From positions 33,926 to 97,925 of the forward strand of contig JBBPTG010000098.1 in NCBI GenBank assembly GCA_038093975.1: 64,000 nt of DNA, in the 5' to 3' direction. Shown in pieces: positions 24,463 through 35,017 of the stretch. Position numbers and translations under genes: made by a program. The notes under the pieces were generated by a model that was not told the origin of the DNA, did no database searches, and saw nothing but the letters and a program-made list of their open reading frames with translations. The stretch's first letter is position 1, and each line of letters begins with the position of its first letter. The stretch is from Chalciporus piperatus (lineage: Eukaryota; Basidiomycota; Agaricomycetes; Boletales; Boletaceae).

Positions 24463-25056
24463 CGAAGGCAGGTGCCTCGTTGTCTTTCCCCTCGTTAACT
24501 GTGCTAATGATGCTTCAAAGTAGTAGAATGATGGTGTGCTCGTGCACTGATGGCAAGTACATATGGTGGTGGGGGCGGGTGGGCGGGCGGGTAGTAAGTC
24601 TTAATAACTGATGTTCTCTGGATAGCACTAACGAACCCTTGCAGACCTAACCACCATCCCATGTACTTTTATCTACCATCATGTTCGGCTGGTGTCCCGA
24701 TATTATTTTTGTCCGCTCGTGGTTGATTTATGTTAAATGTAAATACCACTTCACGAACACATTAAGTATGCCAATGTGAGACCAAAAATTGATGATCTTT
24801 CTACCTCAGCCCTACATCACATTTACTGAGCAACCTGATCACTGCGGAACGAGTATTGCGAGACCGGTAGATCTCTGAGTCAAGTGTTGATTCCCTGCCA
24901 CTAGTACAATAGCATTTACAGAATTATGATTCTCTATGTAGTCGACAGTAGAGCCAACAAGTATGTTATGTTTCTATGTAGTCAATGTAGCAAATTATAT
25001 AATGTGATTTACTACATAGTCCTATGTAGGCTACATAGAAGTACCCTGAATACAGC
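24463..25056. other. Non-coding right end of the Plavaka element
   Basis: AT-rich 3' region of the transposase with G-rich patch GGTGGGGGCGGGTGGGCGGG near 24566-24588 and several CTATGTAGTC repeats before the terminal repeat. No gene seen. Confidence 0.6.
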
Positions 25057-25077
25057 CATTTTCCTTTTTTGCAGATG

Positions 25078-26335
25078 CATGGCCTCGAGGTTTGTGAGGT
25101 AAGCTCTGCCTTCTGGGATGATGAGGGATGCGTGAATGAGTTTACCGTGTAGTTTTTGCACCTCTTCCATCGTGTGAACTCGGCTGGCTTGCCATGATGC
25201 TAGCGCGTGTAGGTATTTTACGCGTTTTCCCTCCGTGAGCGTGACGGTGCGTGCCTGCAAATCCCAGACTAGACCGATGAAGGTGGGGCTGGTGGTGAAG
25301 GGTATATCCTTGGATGCCTCCCAGGGGATGCCTAGATGGTTGGATATGTGGTCGATATCGGCTATGCTGTAGGCGAAGGGCGCGTCTGCATCGGGTCGAA
25401 TTGATGCGCCCGTGATGTCGGCTAGTGGGCACGACATATCTTCATCAAATTCCTCGGTTGTGCCATCAGGGCGCGTGGGCCCTGAGAACCAGGATCTGCC
25501 CCCTCGCGTAGTGAGACCACGATTTGGGTGCGCGGCGATCCGCGCGGCCACGTCCTTTCGCGATTGGTTAACTGTTTCGAGGAATTCTCTGCGTACGCGG
25601 AAGAATATATGGTCGTCGACCCAACGAGCGATGGGGCCGATCCCGCAATGCCTCATGATGTCGGCTCCCGCCGCGCCGATCTTTCCGTATATGCCCCCCG
25701 AAGGGCCAAACCCGAAGCAGTATGAGGTGTCAACTGCGAATTCTTTTTTAGATAATCGTACGACCAAAGATGGCCATTGCGAGGGGTGCGAAGGAATTGT
25801 TCGGTATGCCTCTGCTACGTCTCTGACGGCCGCTTCCGAACCCGGGGGTAGGCGGGCAATAATGGATGATATTATTTCGAATGTACTGTAGTGGGTAGGG
25901 AACGTGTTGGGGTCAACGCGCGAGTTTACCGACGAGATCCCTGGTGCTGGGTGTTTGTAGGGGTAGGAAAGATTTTGGACGAGGCGGAATTTCCCGGGCT
26001 TGCCCGGTTTGGGTACTAAGGATAAAGGGGCTGATTGAATGGGACCTAGAATGGATTCAAGAGAGGCACGATCAAAGGGGCCGATGTAGCGGCCCTTAGC
26101 TATTTCCTTATCTACAGTTTCTTTAAAGATGTGTGCAAGCTCCTCGACTGAGGGATTATTGTCAGGGGTAAAAGATGCCTCGAGATTAGAAAGTCCAGCA
26201 TGGAAGCCGAAGCGGAGTCCGTCAGGGATGGAAGGGTATTTATCTAGGAGGTTGAAGGCGCGGAGGTAGTGCTCCCAGGCGTCCGGGTGGTATGGCGTGA
26301 GGGCGTTAAGCCTTCTCAGCGTGAGGGCAGCCTTG
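25078..26335 (-). pseudogene. Reverse transcriptase of the DIRS-like element (5' fragment)
   Basis: RNA-dependent DNA polymerase. The recognisable domain begins LNALTPYHPDAWEHYLRAF near 26320. It continues with KGRYIGPFDRASLESILGPI, SPLSLVPKPGKPGKFRLVQN, AAVRDVAEAYRTIPSHPSQW, GFGPSGGIYGKIGAAGADIM and WVDDHIFFRV, in which DD is the catalytic pair. MEEVQKLHGKLIHASLIIPE and RAYLTNLEAM bring it to the insertion point at 25078. The Plavaka element cuts the frame here; reading into it adds unrelated residues and stops at 25012. The frame is +1 relative to the upstream zinc-knuckle frame that ends at 26306, so expression would have needed +1 frameshifting, re-initiation or splicing. Confidence 0.85.
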
Positions 26336-27852
26336 GGCTCCGTGGTCGGAGCTGCCACAACCCGAGCACTCGTGGAGTACGCCGCTGTGCTTGAGGTTGC
26401 AGCCACGCGGACGCTGGAAGTCAGTACACACGCTCTGTCCTTTGGGATTGACGAGGCGTCCCTGAGGGTCTCGGTGGCAACGGGTGGGCTCGCCGTTCCA
26501 GAGTTCATCGCGCGCGCACACTCGCACGTCGTGCGGAAATCGCCCCAGGCATTTGGGGCATACTGATTTAATGCTCCTGCGCCGGGGTCTCTTGCCGGGG
26601 GAGGTGGGGTGGGCGTCAGACGAGCTACCATTGCTCTGATGGCGCTGGTATTTGGGGGAGTAGTGGCCTGAGGGTCTGTCCCAGCCTTTGGGGCGTGGGG
26701 AGGCAGAGCGGTTGCTGCGAGGCCGCCTCGCGGATGAGCGGTCATCACGCGGGAAGGGGCGGTCATCGCGAGGGTAGTTGCGGGGGGGACCCGCAGGGCG
26801 GTTGCCCAATGCTTTGGCAGATTCGAGGAGTTTGCGTAACTGCGGGGTGCGTCCCGGCGGGACGTAGTCCACGGCACCGGGGGAGGGGTGGGGTGGGGTT
26901 GCATCAGGTGCGAGTGATGGGGGAGCGTGAAGAGGGGAGGTTTTTAGGGTATGATTAGCACGAGGATGGTTCTGGAGGGTGTATGGCTTACCTCGGCCTT
27001 GTTTTCGTCGTCCTCCTCTGCACGAATGTCGGAGGTGATGGTTTGGATGAGATTCTCGTTGATCTTAGATATATCGTATCCCCGCCCTGCCTTTAACTCC
27101 TTGTGCCAGTCGAAGCGCACGCGGGACGCGTAGGTGAGGATGATCTTGGTGCCCATGGACTGGTGCACCACTGGGTGGTTCTCGAGGAACCAGAAGAACC
27201 GCGAGAGGGCGTCAGTGTTTTGCTGGGGCCAGCTTGCCTTTACTGCGTGCTCCATGAAGCAGTTTTTTGCGTGTAGGAATTCCTCAAAGGAGAGGTCGTG
27301 ATCCGGTATGACGTACTTAGAGGCTCGGACGGAAGAGATGGAGCGGACTGTGAGATGGTCGTCTAGGCGCGCGATGCCAAACGTGTCATCGGCGTGGGAC
27401 CGGTTCGAGTGTCTGGCTGCTTCGAGTCTACCTCGCAGAGAGAAGTAGTAAAGTTCTACGTAGTCGAAGGTACTCAGCTTTTGAAGGGCGTATTGTGAGG
27501 GGGGGTGCTCGAGAACGTTCGGGGGTGCAGTGCCGGGAGTGAAGGTGTTCATCTTAGGTTTCTTCTTGTCCGCGTCTCTGTGTTCGCGTTCTTCCTCCTC
27601 TCTCTGAGCCCGCTCTAGCTCTAGCTGCTGCTCTCGAATGATACGTGCTTCCTCGGCGGCTGCTCTTTCGTCGTCTGCCCGCCGCGCGTCCCATTCCGCG
27701 ATTCTGGCCTCGTTGGCCGCTTGCCACGCCGCGAGCAGGCGCTCCGTGACTTGCTGGTCGTTCTCACCGAAGCCTGCCCGCATGCCTTGCCTGACGATGA
27801 CGAATTCTGGGCCCGCGAAGTTGGGTGGTATTTCCAGGTTTGGGTCGGCCAT
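26306..27852 (-). CDS. Gag-like protein with Cys/His-rich C-terminus, DIRS-like element
   Basis: Putative nucleocapsid protein. From the ATG at 27852 (MADPNLEIPPNFAGPEFV) there is a charged coiled-coil stretch (REQQLELERAQREEEERE), then a helical core (KLSTFDYVELYYFSLRGRLE; HDLSFEEFLHAKNCFMEHAV; WFLENHPVVHQSMGTKIILT). The first frame runs to about 26965. The second part lies in the -1 frame from about 26940 and is basic (RNYPRDDRPFPRDDRSSARR), ending with Cys/His motifs VCPKCLGRFPHDVRVC and CNLKHSGVLHECSGCGSSDH. The stop is at 26306. A GTAAGC...CAG pair would bridge the two frames but encloses only 20 nt, too short for a normal intron, so the link is unresolved. Confidence 0.7.
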
Positions 27853-30534
27853 GATTGAGAGGGATTGAAGGCGATGCTACTGTGGGGGTGTGTGTTTAAC
27901 TGCGCGGGGATGCTTTGGAGAGGGTTAACGGGGAGTGATTGTGGGTAAGGAACGACTGGAGTGAGTAGGTGTTGAGTTTGAGCGTCGAGCTTGGTGCTGA
28001 CGCGACTGGGTGAGCGGATGCTGGTGGCGCAGAGAAGAGAAAGGTGGCGCCACCGAGACCTCGCTTAGCCAAAGACAATGCTCTGTGACTCCGCTCGTAC
28101 CTCGCTTCGTCACAGACCTGCACACATCATCCCACCCGCTCGACAGTACGCATTTGGAAAGTTTGGTATCGAAAGAACTGGCGAGGAACGTTGCGTGATT
28201 CCATTCTTTCACCCCTAACAAGACTTACGTTTGGCATGAGGAGTCCTTAATCGGATCCTCTTGGAGCCTCAGACTCTCCCCCCTTTTTTCTCGTCATCCT
28301 GCCAATCACCTGTGCGTTGTCCCTTGTTTGTTGACGTTTGATGCTCAGGCTCAGGATTCCCCATGTACTTATCAAGCGTTGACTGATGCCAGTCGGACCG
28401 AACGATGGTTGGCATTTGGGTGTCTGCCGGAATGACGACTTAAGTCCGCACGCCGTCTTATCCATTTCCACTCCCCCCTTACCTGTATGAACCATGTACG
28501 ATATCGATAAGTGTACCACTCGGAATCCGTTCCACCGGGTCCCATCCGAGGTTCCGAACCTCGCCGGATCCTTGCCTCACACGACGAAAACGAATTGGGA
28601 GAAAAGTTTCTTCTGGGCTTCCTTCTGTTGGACTCACCGTATAGAATGTTGATATCTAGCCTTGGATCCATGTCATTGTTCACGTCGAGCTTAGGCCGCC
28701 CCTCCGCCGCATCATGATCTATCTCAACACACTTTTGATCAAAATTTGGCGATCGGGCAACACCAGGAAACACCCCCGTCGAAAGGAATCATAAAAATCA
28801 ATATTGAATACATATGCATAGGTACTCATGAACCGATCATCGGACTCCGCACCCTGGAAGCGGCGCATTTTCGTGACCCACAACTTGTATGCTCTTACAT
28901 GCCTTCGATGAGCAATGCGAGTTGACTAAAAACGTTTGGCGAGAGTTTACGCGTTAGTTACCTTGTATCCGTCATGGCTTATTATAATATACTCGCGGGA
29001 ACAAGCGAAGCCCAAGAACCTGTGTGGTTGTCTCGTTGTTCACTTCGTCAAACGAACCGTCGTGATCCGTGTGCCTTCCAAAGTTTGTGGGTTTGGTGCG
29101 TAACGTGCGTTTGTGGAATCGTCCTTTGATGGTGATATTGGATGACAGCATTTCGTCTCTCGTGCGCGTCTCAAATCGGTATAACTGACAGACTATGTAC
29201 TTCGACGTGTTTGACGTCCGGGTGAAAATCTGACAGACAAAAAAACCGTTTGCAACTCGTTGCGACGGCCAACAGGAGCCAACAGGCAGTCCCGGAGCCT
29301 GGTGGTGCCTAGCTGCGCTCCAAGCGCCGCCAGTCCAAGTGGAGCTCCTCCGACTTTTTGGTGGAACTGAACTCTTGTTTCGGGGTGAAGATATCGTAAC
29401 ACTCGACCTGAGCCGTGACAGCGCTCTGAACCTGAGGACCGAGCCTGAGCCCTCAAGGGAGGGACAAGTGACACCTAAGGGCAGCATACTTATGAGACAA
29501 CCAACCCATTACGATCAACTGTGCTTCTTCTGCCCCAGTAGGCTTCGCAGCGATGTATTCGCTATTCAGTATACAGCATTCCATAATTCCTGTCCAGTGG
29601 GCACGGATTGAGTATCACATATTGGTATTGATTTGGTCACTGGGACACTGGCACGAAGATTTAAGCTCGAGACCGGCACTAGCGAGGGTGTTAGAAGCTT
29701 TCGTTACTATTGAAACGGCCACTGTGGTACGTTAGACCATGCAAGTCAACGCTTCGAATTGCGCACGTCATTTGGCACGCGCCTGCACGCGCCCACGCGC
29801 GGGGGGTCGGCGGCCTTCGGGAATGAGCGACAGGATTGTGTGTGGAAGTACGCGTATGCACGAAAATTGTAAATCTCCAAGGCATGGGAGGTGTGTGCTT
29901 GGTGAAACGCCGTTGTGCTGTCATCGGAAACGGAAACGGAGAACAATCACGCGCGTGTATACCACGCACTCGTTTACTTCACGGCCATGTGTGCACCTTC
30001 CCTGTCGTCTACCCGTCTTGACTGATCGCCTGTAGACATGTGCGAACGGGCCAGGATGTCCAGGGATCCAGAAGAGTCAGCAATCATAAACGAGGAACAA
30101 CGATAACAGAAGACGTCTTTACGTTGTGAAGCAACGGGGAAAGGACCCGTCGGAAGTCGTCACGTTGCGATGGCCTGAAAACCCGAGGGAATTCTTTGCC
30201 AATCTAAACAGGCTCGCAACAGACGCGCCAAGGTCGAGAATCGAAATTCTGAATCAATGGATTGAAGATTGCTCAACTGTCACTTAGACTTACTTGGACT
30301 GGCACAACTAAGTAGCCTCCATTCCTCGAGGCGCTTTAGTTGAGCGCGTGAATCGATTCATTCCGTGTATGTCATTTTCTGTTATAAATTCTTGCGGAAT
30401 TGCGTCCTCAACGGGGGAACAAAGTGTCATGGGCCACCCGGCAGGGGTGTGAACTGATAATAAGCAATCGCGGGTTTCACAACTCCGCGGACGCGTGGCG
30501 GGCGCGCGGCGAACTGGGGAGTTTGATGCGTGAT
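27853..30534. other. Gene-poor region with possible small exons
   Basis: The first 350 bp are probably the 5' end of the retrotransposon. On minus, 28500-28773 contains coding-like text (RPKLDVNNDMDPRLDINILY) ending at a GTGAGT donor. On plus, 30087-30285 contains an open frame with a natural protein look (PENPREFFANLNRLATDAPR to a stop at 30285) and no ATG. I recognise neither. Long frames around 28972-29487 look random. Confidence 0.4.
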
Positions 30535-31762
30535 CTAGTGACTCCACGCTATCAGACCTCCCAAAGGAAGATGTTGGACGACCACTCTCTTGCCCAATAC
30601 CTCGACCTAGCGAGCCGGGTGGTGAATATGGCTCGGGACGAAACAGGTGCTGGTTTACCTGATACATTTCGAACAAGCCTTTGTTCACTTTTCCCCAGTT
30701 AGGTACTTGAGTCGCTATCGAATGGAGCTGAGAGGAATGCTCGAGGAAAGGGCCTTGCTTGACTTGATAGATTCTGGCGATCGACATGAAGTACAGGTTG
30801 TCAAGAGCGTCCGTTGGGTTTGTGTCTTTGGCGAGCTTGACTTTGAGCACTGCGTTGACTGGAATCGTTGTTTGATCTGGCAAGGGAAGCGTTACCACAA
30901 CGCTGACGTAGCTAACCGGATGAGTGAACATGCCTCGTAGTTGACCACTCCCAAATATGTACGACAAGAAACTGTAGTCGTCTAGTCCCCACACTCCGTG
31001 ACTACCTGCAGGCTCAAGTTTGTACACATCTTGGAGCCTCCAACAGAGGCGGAGGTAGCGAACAAATACTAGAAGGACGAGAGCGCGCTCTTCTTCGGGG
31101 TTCGGGTCGACGAAGCGGATAAGGGCAAGGCAACAGAGAAAAATGGCAAATGCAGTCTCATGGCCGGTGCCGTAGTCGAGCCTACGGAAGCTTCCAAAGG
31201 AGTCGATGAAGTAGGGCTTCACAAGCGGGAGTGCGGGCGCCAGCGTGGGGCCGAGCAGCGTGCCCAGGAGGTTGTCGGATTCCTACAGATAGGGAGCGCG
31301 ACGTGAGCAATGGACACACATGTGATGGCGATACGATGTCGACGCCACTCGCCTTGATGAGTCGCTCACCCCAGTACTCTCTGAACGTAGGGTTACCGAA
31401 GCGCGGGGTTGCTGCCCCTGGCTGTGGTGGCGGCGATTCGTCAATCCATTTATCTAGTGTGTCTAGCATAGATAATAGGCTAGTTATTGCCTAGTGTGGT
31501 CATTGAGGACCAAAAGACCACGGTGAGTTGGTGTCCACTTGCCGCCTACCTGGCTACAACCTTCAGACGCTCGTGGTGCGGCGTGACCCACGACAGATTC
31601 GTTCAGTCTACGCAGAAACAGTTGGTAATCGTGATATCCCGTCGTGTTCTTCCATTGGATGACATCCTCATCGTGGCGAATTTTTGGCTCTGGTGGTCTG
31701 GTGTCTGATAGATCTGATAATGGAATGTGGCGAAGCTCGCGCAATATTGGCTGGGATGCCAT
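30535..31762 (-). CDS. Serine/threonine phosphatase 2A activator (PTPA family)
   Basis: Peptidyl-prolyl isomerase-like chaperone that activates PP2A catalytic subunits, acting in cytosol and nucleus. Starting at the ATG at 31762 (MASQPILRELRHIPLSDLSD), the conserved exons read VIQWKNTTGYHDYQLFLRRL, RFGNPTFREYWGERLIK joined to ESDNLLGTLLGPTLAPALPL, then FRRLDYGTGHETAFAIFLCC (family signature), KLEPAGSHGVWGLDDYSFLS, QVKQGPFLEHSSQLHSIATQ and VPNWGKVNKGLFEMYQ. A last exon, VEVLGKRVVVQHLPLGGLIA, stops at 30535. The intron at 31283-31352 uses a GC donor (AAG/GCGAGT), needed to keep WGERLIK-ESDNLL aligned with the family. It is divergent from KU70 with about 308 bp between the start codons. Whether it is the RRD1 or RRD2 type is not decided. 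Confidence 0.92.
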
Positions 31763-32070
31763 GGAGGGCGTCGCTTGAATGATGAATCTGCCAGATTGTA
31801 AGTCGACTCAATGCTTGACACCCCGATTCAGAGTGGCCCCAACCTTGTAGTACAAAAACCAGTCCAAGTTGGTTAGTGCAACCAGTCGTTGGCAAGGAGT
31901 GGCAGTGCACTGCGGACGTCACAGGGGCGTTATCACGTGTGTGATGACATAATACGCGTTTCATTCGGGCGCGTCTTCAATGACATGCTCTGAATTTCTC
32001 TGACTCGCACTTTGACCACTTCCTTGTCCTCGTCCCCGTGTTCGCCACAACCAACACAAAACTCATACCC
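31763..32070. promoter_or_regulatory. Shared PTPA/KU70 promoter region
   Basis: 308 bp separate two divergently read start codons, so both promoters must lie here. No clear TATA box was seen. Only the arrangement supports this call. Confidence 0.6.
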
Positions 32071-35017
32071 ATGCCGCCGTTTGACGACTGGAACGTACTC
32101 GAGGAGGAAGAGGAAGAAGAGTTGCAAGACACTTCGGTAAAATTTCCTTTTCTTGCGACCTTCTCAGATGGCTTAACCCCTATTCTCCCAGTTTTTCGAA
32201 GGAAAGCGGGATGTTATACTCTTTTGTATAGACTGTTCAGAATCTATGCACGAACTCCGAGAAGATCCTGTCTACGAGAATGTGAAGACATCTCACCTGC
32301 TCACCGCCCTCGACGCTGCGATGCAAATTCAGAAAAAGAAGGTCGTTGTGGGTCCAAACGACTCTGTTGGAATGCTACTCTTCAATACAGTGAGATTATG
32401 TTCTGATGATTCCATGGTGCGACGTTGAATGACGTGCGTCAAGACACGACCCAACGAGGCCAAGGGCCACACCTCCGAGATTAAGAAGAACTGTTTCGTC
32501 TATCAACCTATAGCACCCATAAGTGCACCAACTATACAAGAGCTCATTCGCTTGATCGATGGTTTGCATTTTCTCTTTGGTGGTTGGCCGAGCATTGAAC
32601 CATTTCTATCAAAAGAGGCCAGAGAGGACCCGAGTCTATTGCGAAGCACGTTCCCTCCCATTGAAGATAAGAAAATGCCCATGGGAGACGTGTTTACCAG
32701 TTGTAACTGGGTCATGCGCGACGGGTCGTGGATCTTTTTATTTTAGCCGGCAGGGTCGCTCATTCATATGACCATTTTCTAGTGCACCCAAGACAGCGTC
32801 CAAGCGAGTATTTTTGATCACAGACGACGACAATCCCCATCCGAACAGCAAGCAATTACTCATTTCCTCCAAGACAACTCTTATCGTCCGTCGCTAGTTA
32901 ACAAGGTTTCCGAGTCATTTGACACTTTGACAGGACTTTATGAAAGCGGGCGTACAAGTCGAGCCCTTCTTTATTTCCACCTCGGAAAAGCCGTTTGACT
33001 CCACCAAATTCTACTCCGTCCGTCCAAGGTCCTCTCTTTGGCGTGTCACATTACTGAACCGCAATGTCAGTCTGTCTTACCGTCTAGCGTTCTTGGCGAT
33101 GAGGATGAAGAGGATCCTGGGACTCTCCCAGCGTCGATTTCGATCACGAGGATCGATGACCTGCTTTCTCAGATGCGATTCCATGAGGTTCCGAAACGTG
33201 CACTCTTTAGCATCCCGTTTGAGCTCGGTAAAGGGTTCGTCATTGGAGTAAAGGGGTAAGTTCTCACCGAACCGTCGGAGTCTTCAGCGGTCCCTCACTG
33301 CCTATCAGCTATGGTTTAATCACCGAGCAAAAGAAGGGATCATATAAGTACTTTGTTGACCTTGGTGACAGAATGGAAGTCGCAAATAGCCGGACGGTTT
33401 ACGTTGATGAGGTTCCTTACCATTTCGCAACAACATAATGGTGTTCCCTGATCAATTTAATCTCTCGTAGGAACAACAAGTGGAGGTAGACCGCAACAAG
33501 ATGGTGTTTGGCGGGAAATTAGGCACCGCACCGGCGGAGGGCGGGGAAGATGAAGAGGAAATGGGCCTGGCAATGACAAGGACCGTGAAAACTGGTTACA
33601 GGGTAATACTCGCTCGGATCTGATTTCACGCCTGCAGTGCTCATGTGGTGTTTTCACAGCCGTTCTACACTGCGGAGGAGCTCCGCTCGTTCCGCACTCT
33701 TGATCTCGCTCCTGGTATATTCGTCTCAAATCTTATCATACTATGGCTCAATTGTTCTGGTCCGTTCAGGGATCAAACTTCTTGGTTTCAAGACTAAGTC
33801 TGAACTTGCGTTTGAGGATAATGTCAAACACTCTTTATTCGTCTATCCCGATGAGCTGGTGAAATGTTTTCGATGATGCACCGGTCACTTAACATTCTAA
33901 CGTTAATTATAACAGAAATATTCGGGGAGTAAACGCACATTCAGCGCTCTGCTTCAAAAGATGTTGGAGAAGGACAAGATTGGGTTGGCCTTGGCCCTCG
34001 TCCGACGCAATGCTACTCCAATTTTCTGCGCGCTGGTACCACAGGTGCTAACGTTTGCCTTGTTGATCTTCATTGCAAATCTCATCATAGACTTTAGGCT
34101 GAGAAGGTGGAAGAGGGAGGATGGAGCGAGCCTGCGGGATTACATCTTATCTTCCTTCCATTCGCTGATGACATTCGAGCTGCTCCAATCACTGAGGCTT
34201 TCAGAGGCACGTCAGCACTGTTTCTCATTTGCCCTCTCTCACCTTTTTTCTGGTTACAGCTTCAGAAGAAGCCAAAGATGCAGCAAGAGCTTGGATCGAC
34301 AAGCTTTGCGTCAAAAATGGGGCATATCCCCCAGACTCGTATCCCAACCCTGGTAAGTTCGCATTGCTGCGAGCAGCCGGTCGTCCCTAGCCTAAGTAAT
34401 TGCCAGCGCTCGCGTATCACAACGCTCAGCTACAAGCCAGCGCGTTCCGCGAGGAATTTGATACGGACGCGTTCGAAGATCTTACAAGGCCCAAATATGA
34501 TATGATCCACAAGGTATGGGAGTTCCTCTTGTTCCTAGCTTGGGCTAGGGCTTGATCTGTGCTCGTTTCCCAGAGAGCGGGTGCACTGTTGAACGAATGG
34601 AAGAAGGTGCTCAGCAATGACGATAACTACAACTCTGTTATCGCTACAACTGGATCGAAGAGAAAAGCGGTTTGTTCGGCCGGCTGCGGAATGAAGTGAT
34701 ATGCAGTACTGATAATGCTGGGCCATTCTTCAGGATGTCTCGGTCGACGAAGCAGATATTCGGAGTAGATACGCGGCAGGGACACTGACCAAGGTGAGTC
34801 AAGCTGTAATACCTTCGATCTGTTCTAAATCGGAACGACCCCGAACAGCTCCGTGTCGATCAGCTCAAGGTACGCCCTCGTCGTATCACCCTCGGTTCGC
34901 GCACGTTTTATTGATACCACTGTCTAACAGGAGTTGCTCAAGTCCAAAGGTTTGCCTATATCTGGCAAGAAGGCAGACCTCATCGAGCGCGTGGGTGAAT
35001 GGCTTGATAAGAACTGA
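32071..35017 (+). CDS. KU70: Ku70 DNA end-binding protein
   Basis: Subunit of the Ku70/Ku80 ring that binds broken DNA ends for non-homologous end joining and also supports telomeres; nuclear. It starts MPPFDDWNVLEEEEEEELQD (acidic N-terminus). The von Willebrand-like domain follows with RDVILFCIDCSESMHELRED and SHLLTALDAAMQIQKKKVVV, then FPPIEDKKMPMGDVFTSCNW. The Ku core contains RVFLITDDDNPHPNSKQLLI, FHEVPKRALFSIPFELGKGF, KTGYRPFYTAEELRSFRTLD and LGLALALVRR-like sequence before NATPIFCALVPQ. The C-terminal part has EEFDTDAFEDLTRPKYDMIH and a SAP motif, RVDQLKELLKSKGLPISGKK, ending EWLDKN-stop at 35017. There are a dozen or more short introns. No break was seen. Confidence 0.93.

Larger units (their letters stand above)
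18055..25077 (+). mobile_element. Plavaka-type (CACTA-related) DNA transposon inside the retrotransposon
   Basis: A 7,023-bp element bounded by short terminal inverted repeats beginning CATCTGCAAAAA: CATCTGCAAAAAG at 18055 on the plus strand and its complement ending TTTTTTGCAGATG at 25077. It is flanked by a 2-bp CA duplication (18053-18054 and 25078-25079). Removing the element and one CA restores an uninterrupted RT-RNase H frame in the host retrotransposon, which independently supports the boundaries. It carries a Plavaka transposase on plus and a DUF6532-like gene on minus, transcribed divergently from about 20.9-21.4 kb. Subterminal CTACATAG/CTATGTAG repeats occur at both ends. Confidence 0.9.
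16237..27852 (-). mobile_element. DIRS-like tyrosine-recombinase retrotransposon, interrupted
   Basis: On the minus strand the order is Gag-like, zinc-knuckle-like, reverse transcriptase, RNase H, tyrosine recombinase. There is no DDE integrase or protease and no obvious long terminal repeat, which is the DIRS-superfamily arrangement. The coding region spans 27852 to 16237, but 7,023 bp in the middle belong to a later Plavaka insertion (18055-25077). Without it the coding unit would be about 4.6 kb. Element ends were not resolved; I looked for split direct or inverted repeats in 15.9-16.2 and 27.9-28.2 kb and found no convincing pair. Confidence 0.85.

Noticed and set aside
28972..29487. 171-residue minus-strand frame and overlapping frames
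   Set aside because: Ser/Arg-rich composition with no recognisable block; looks like chance openness in GC-rich DNA.
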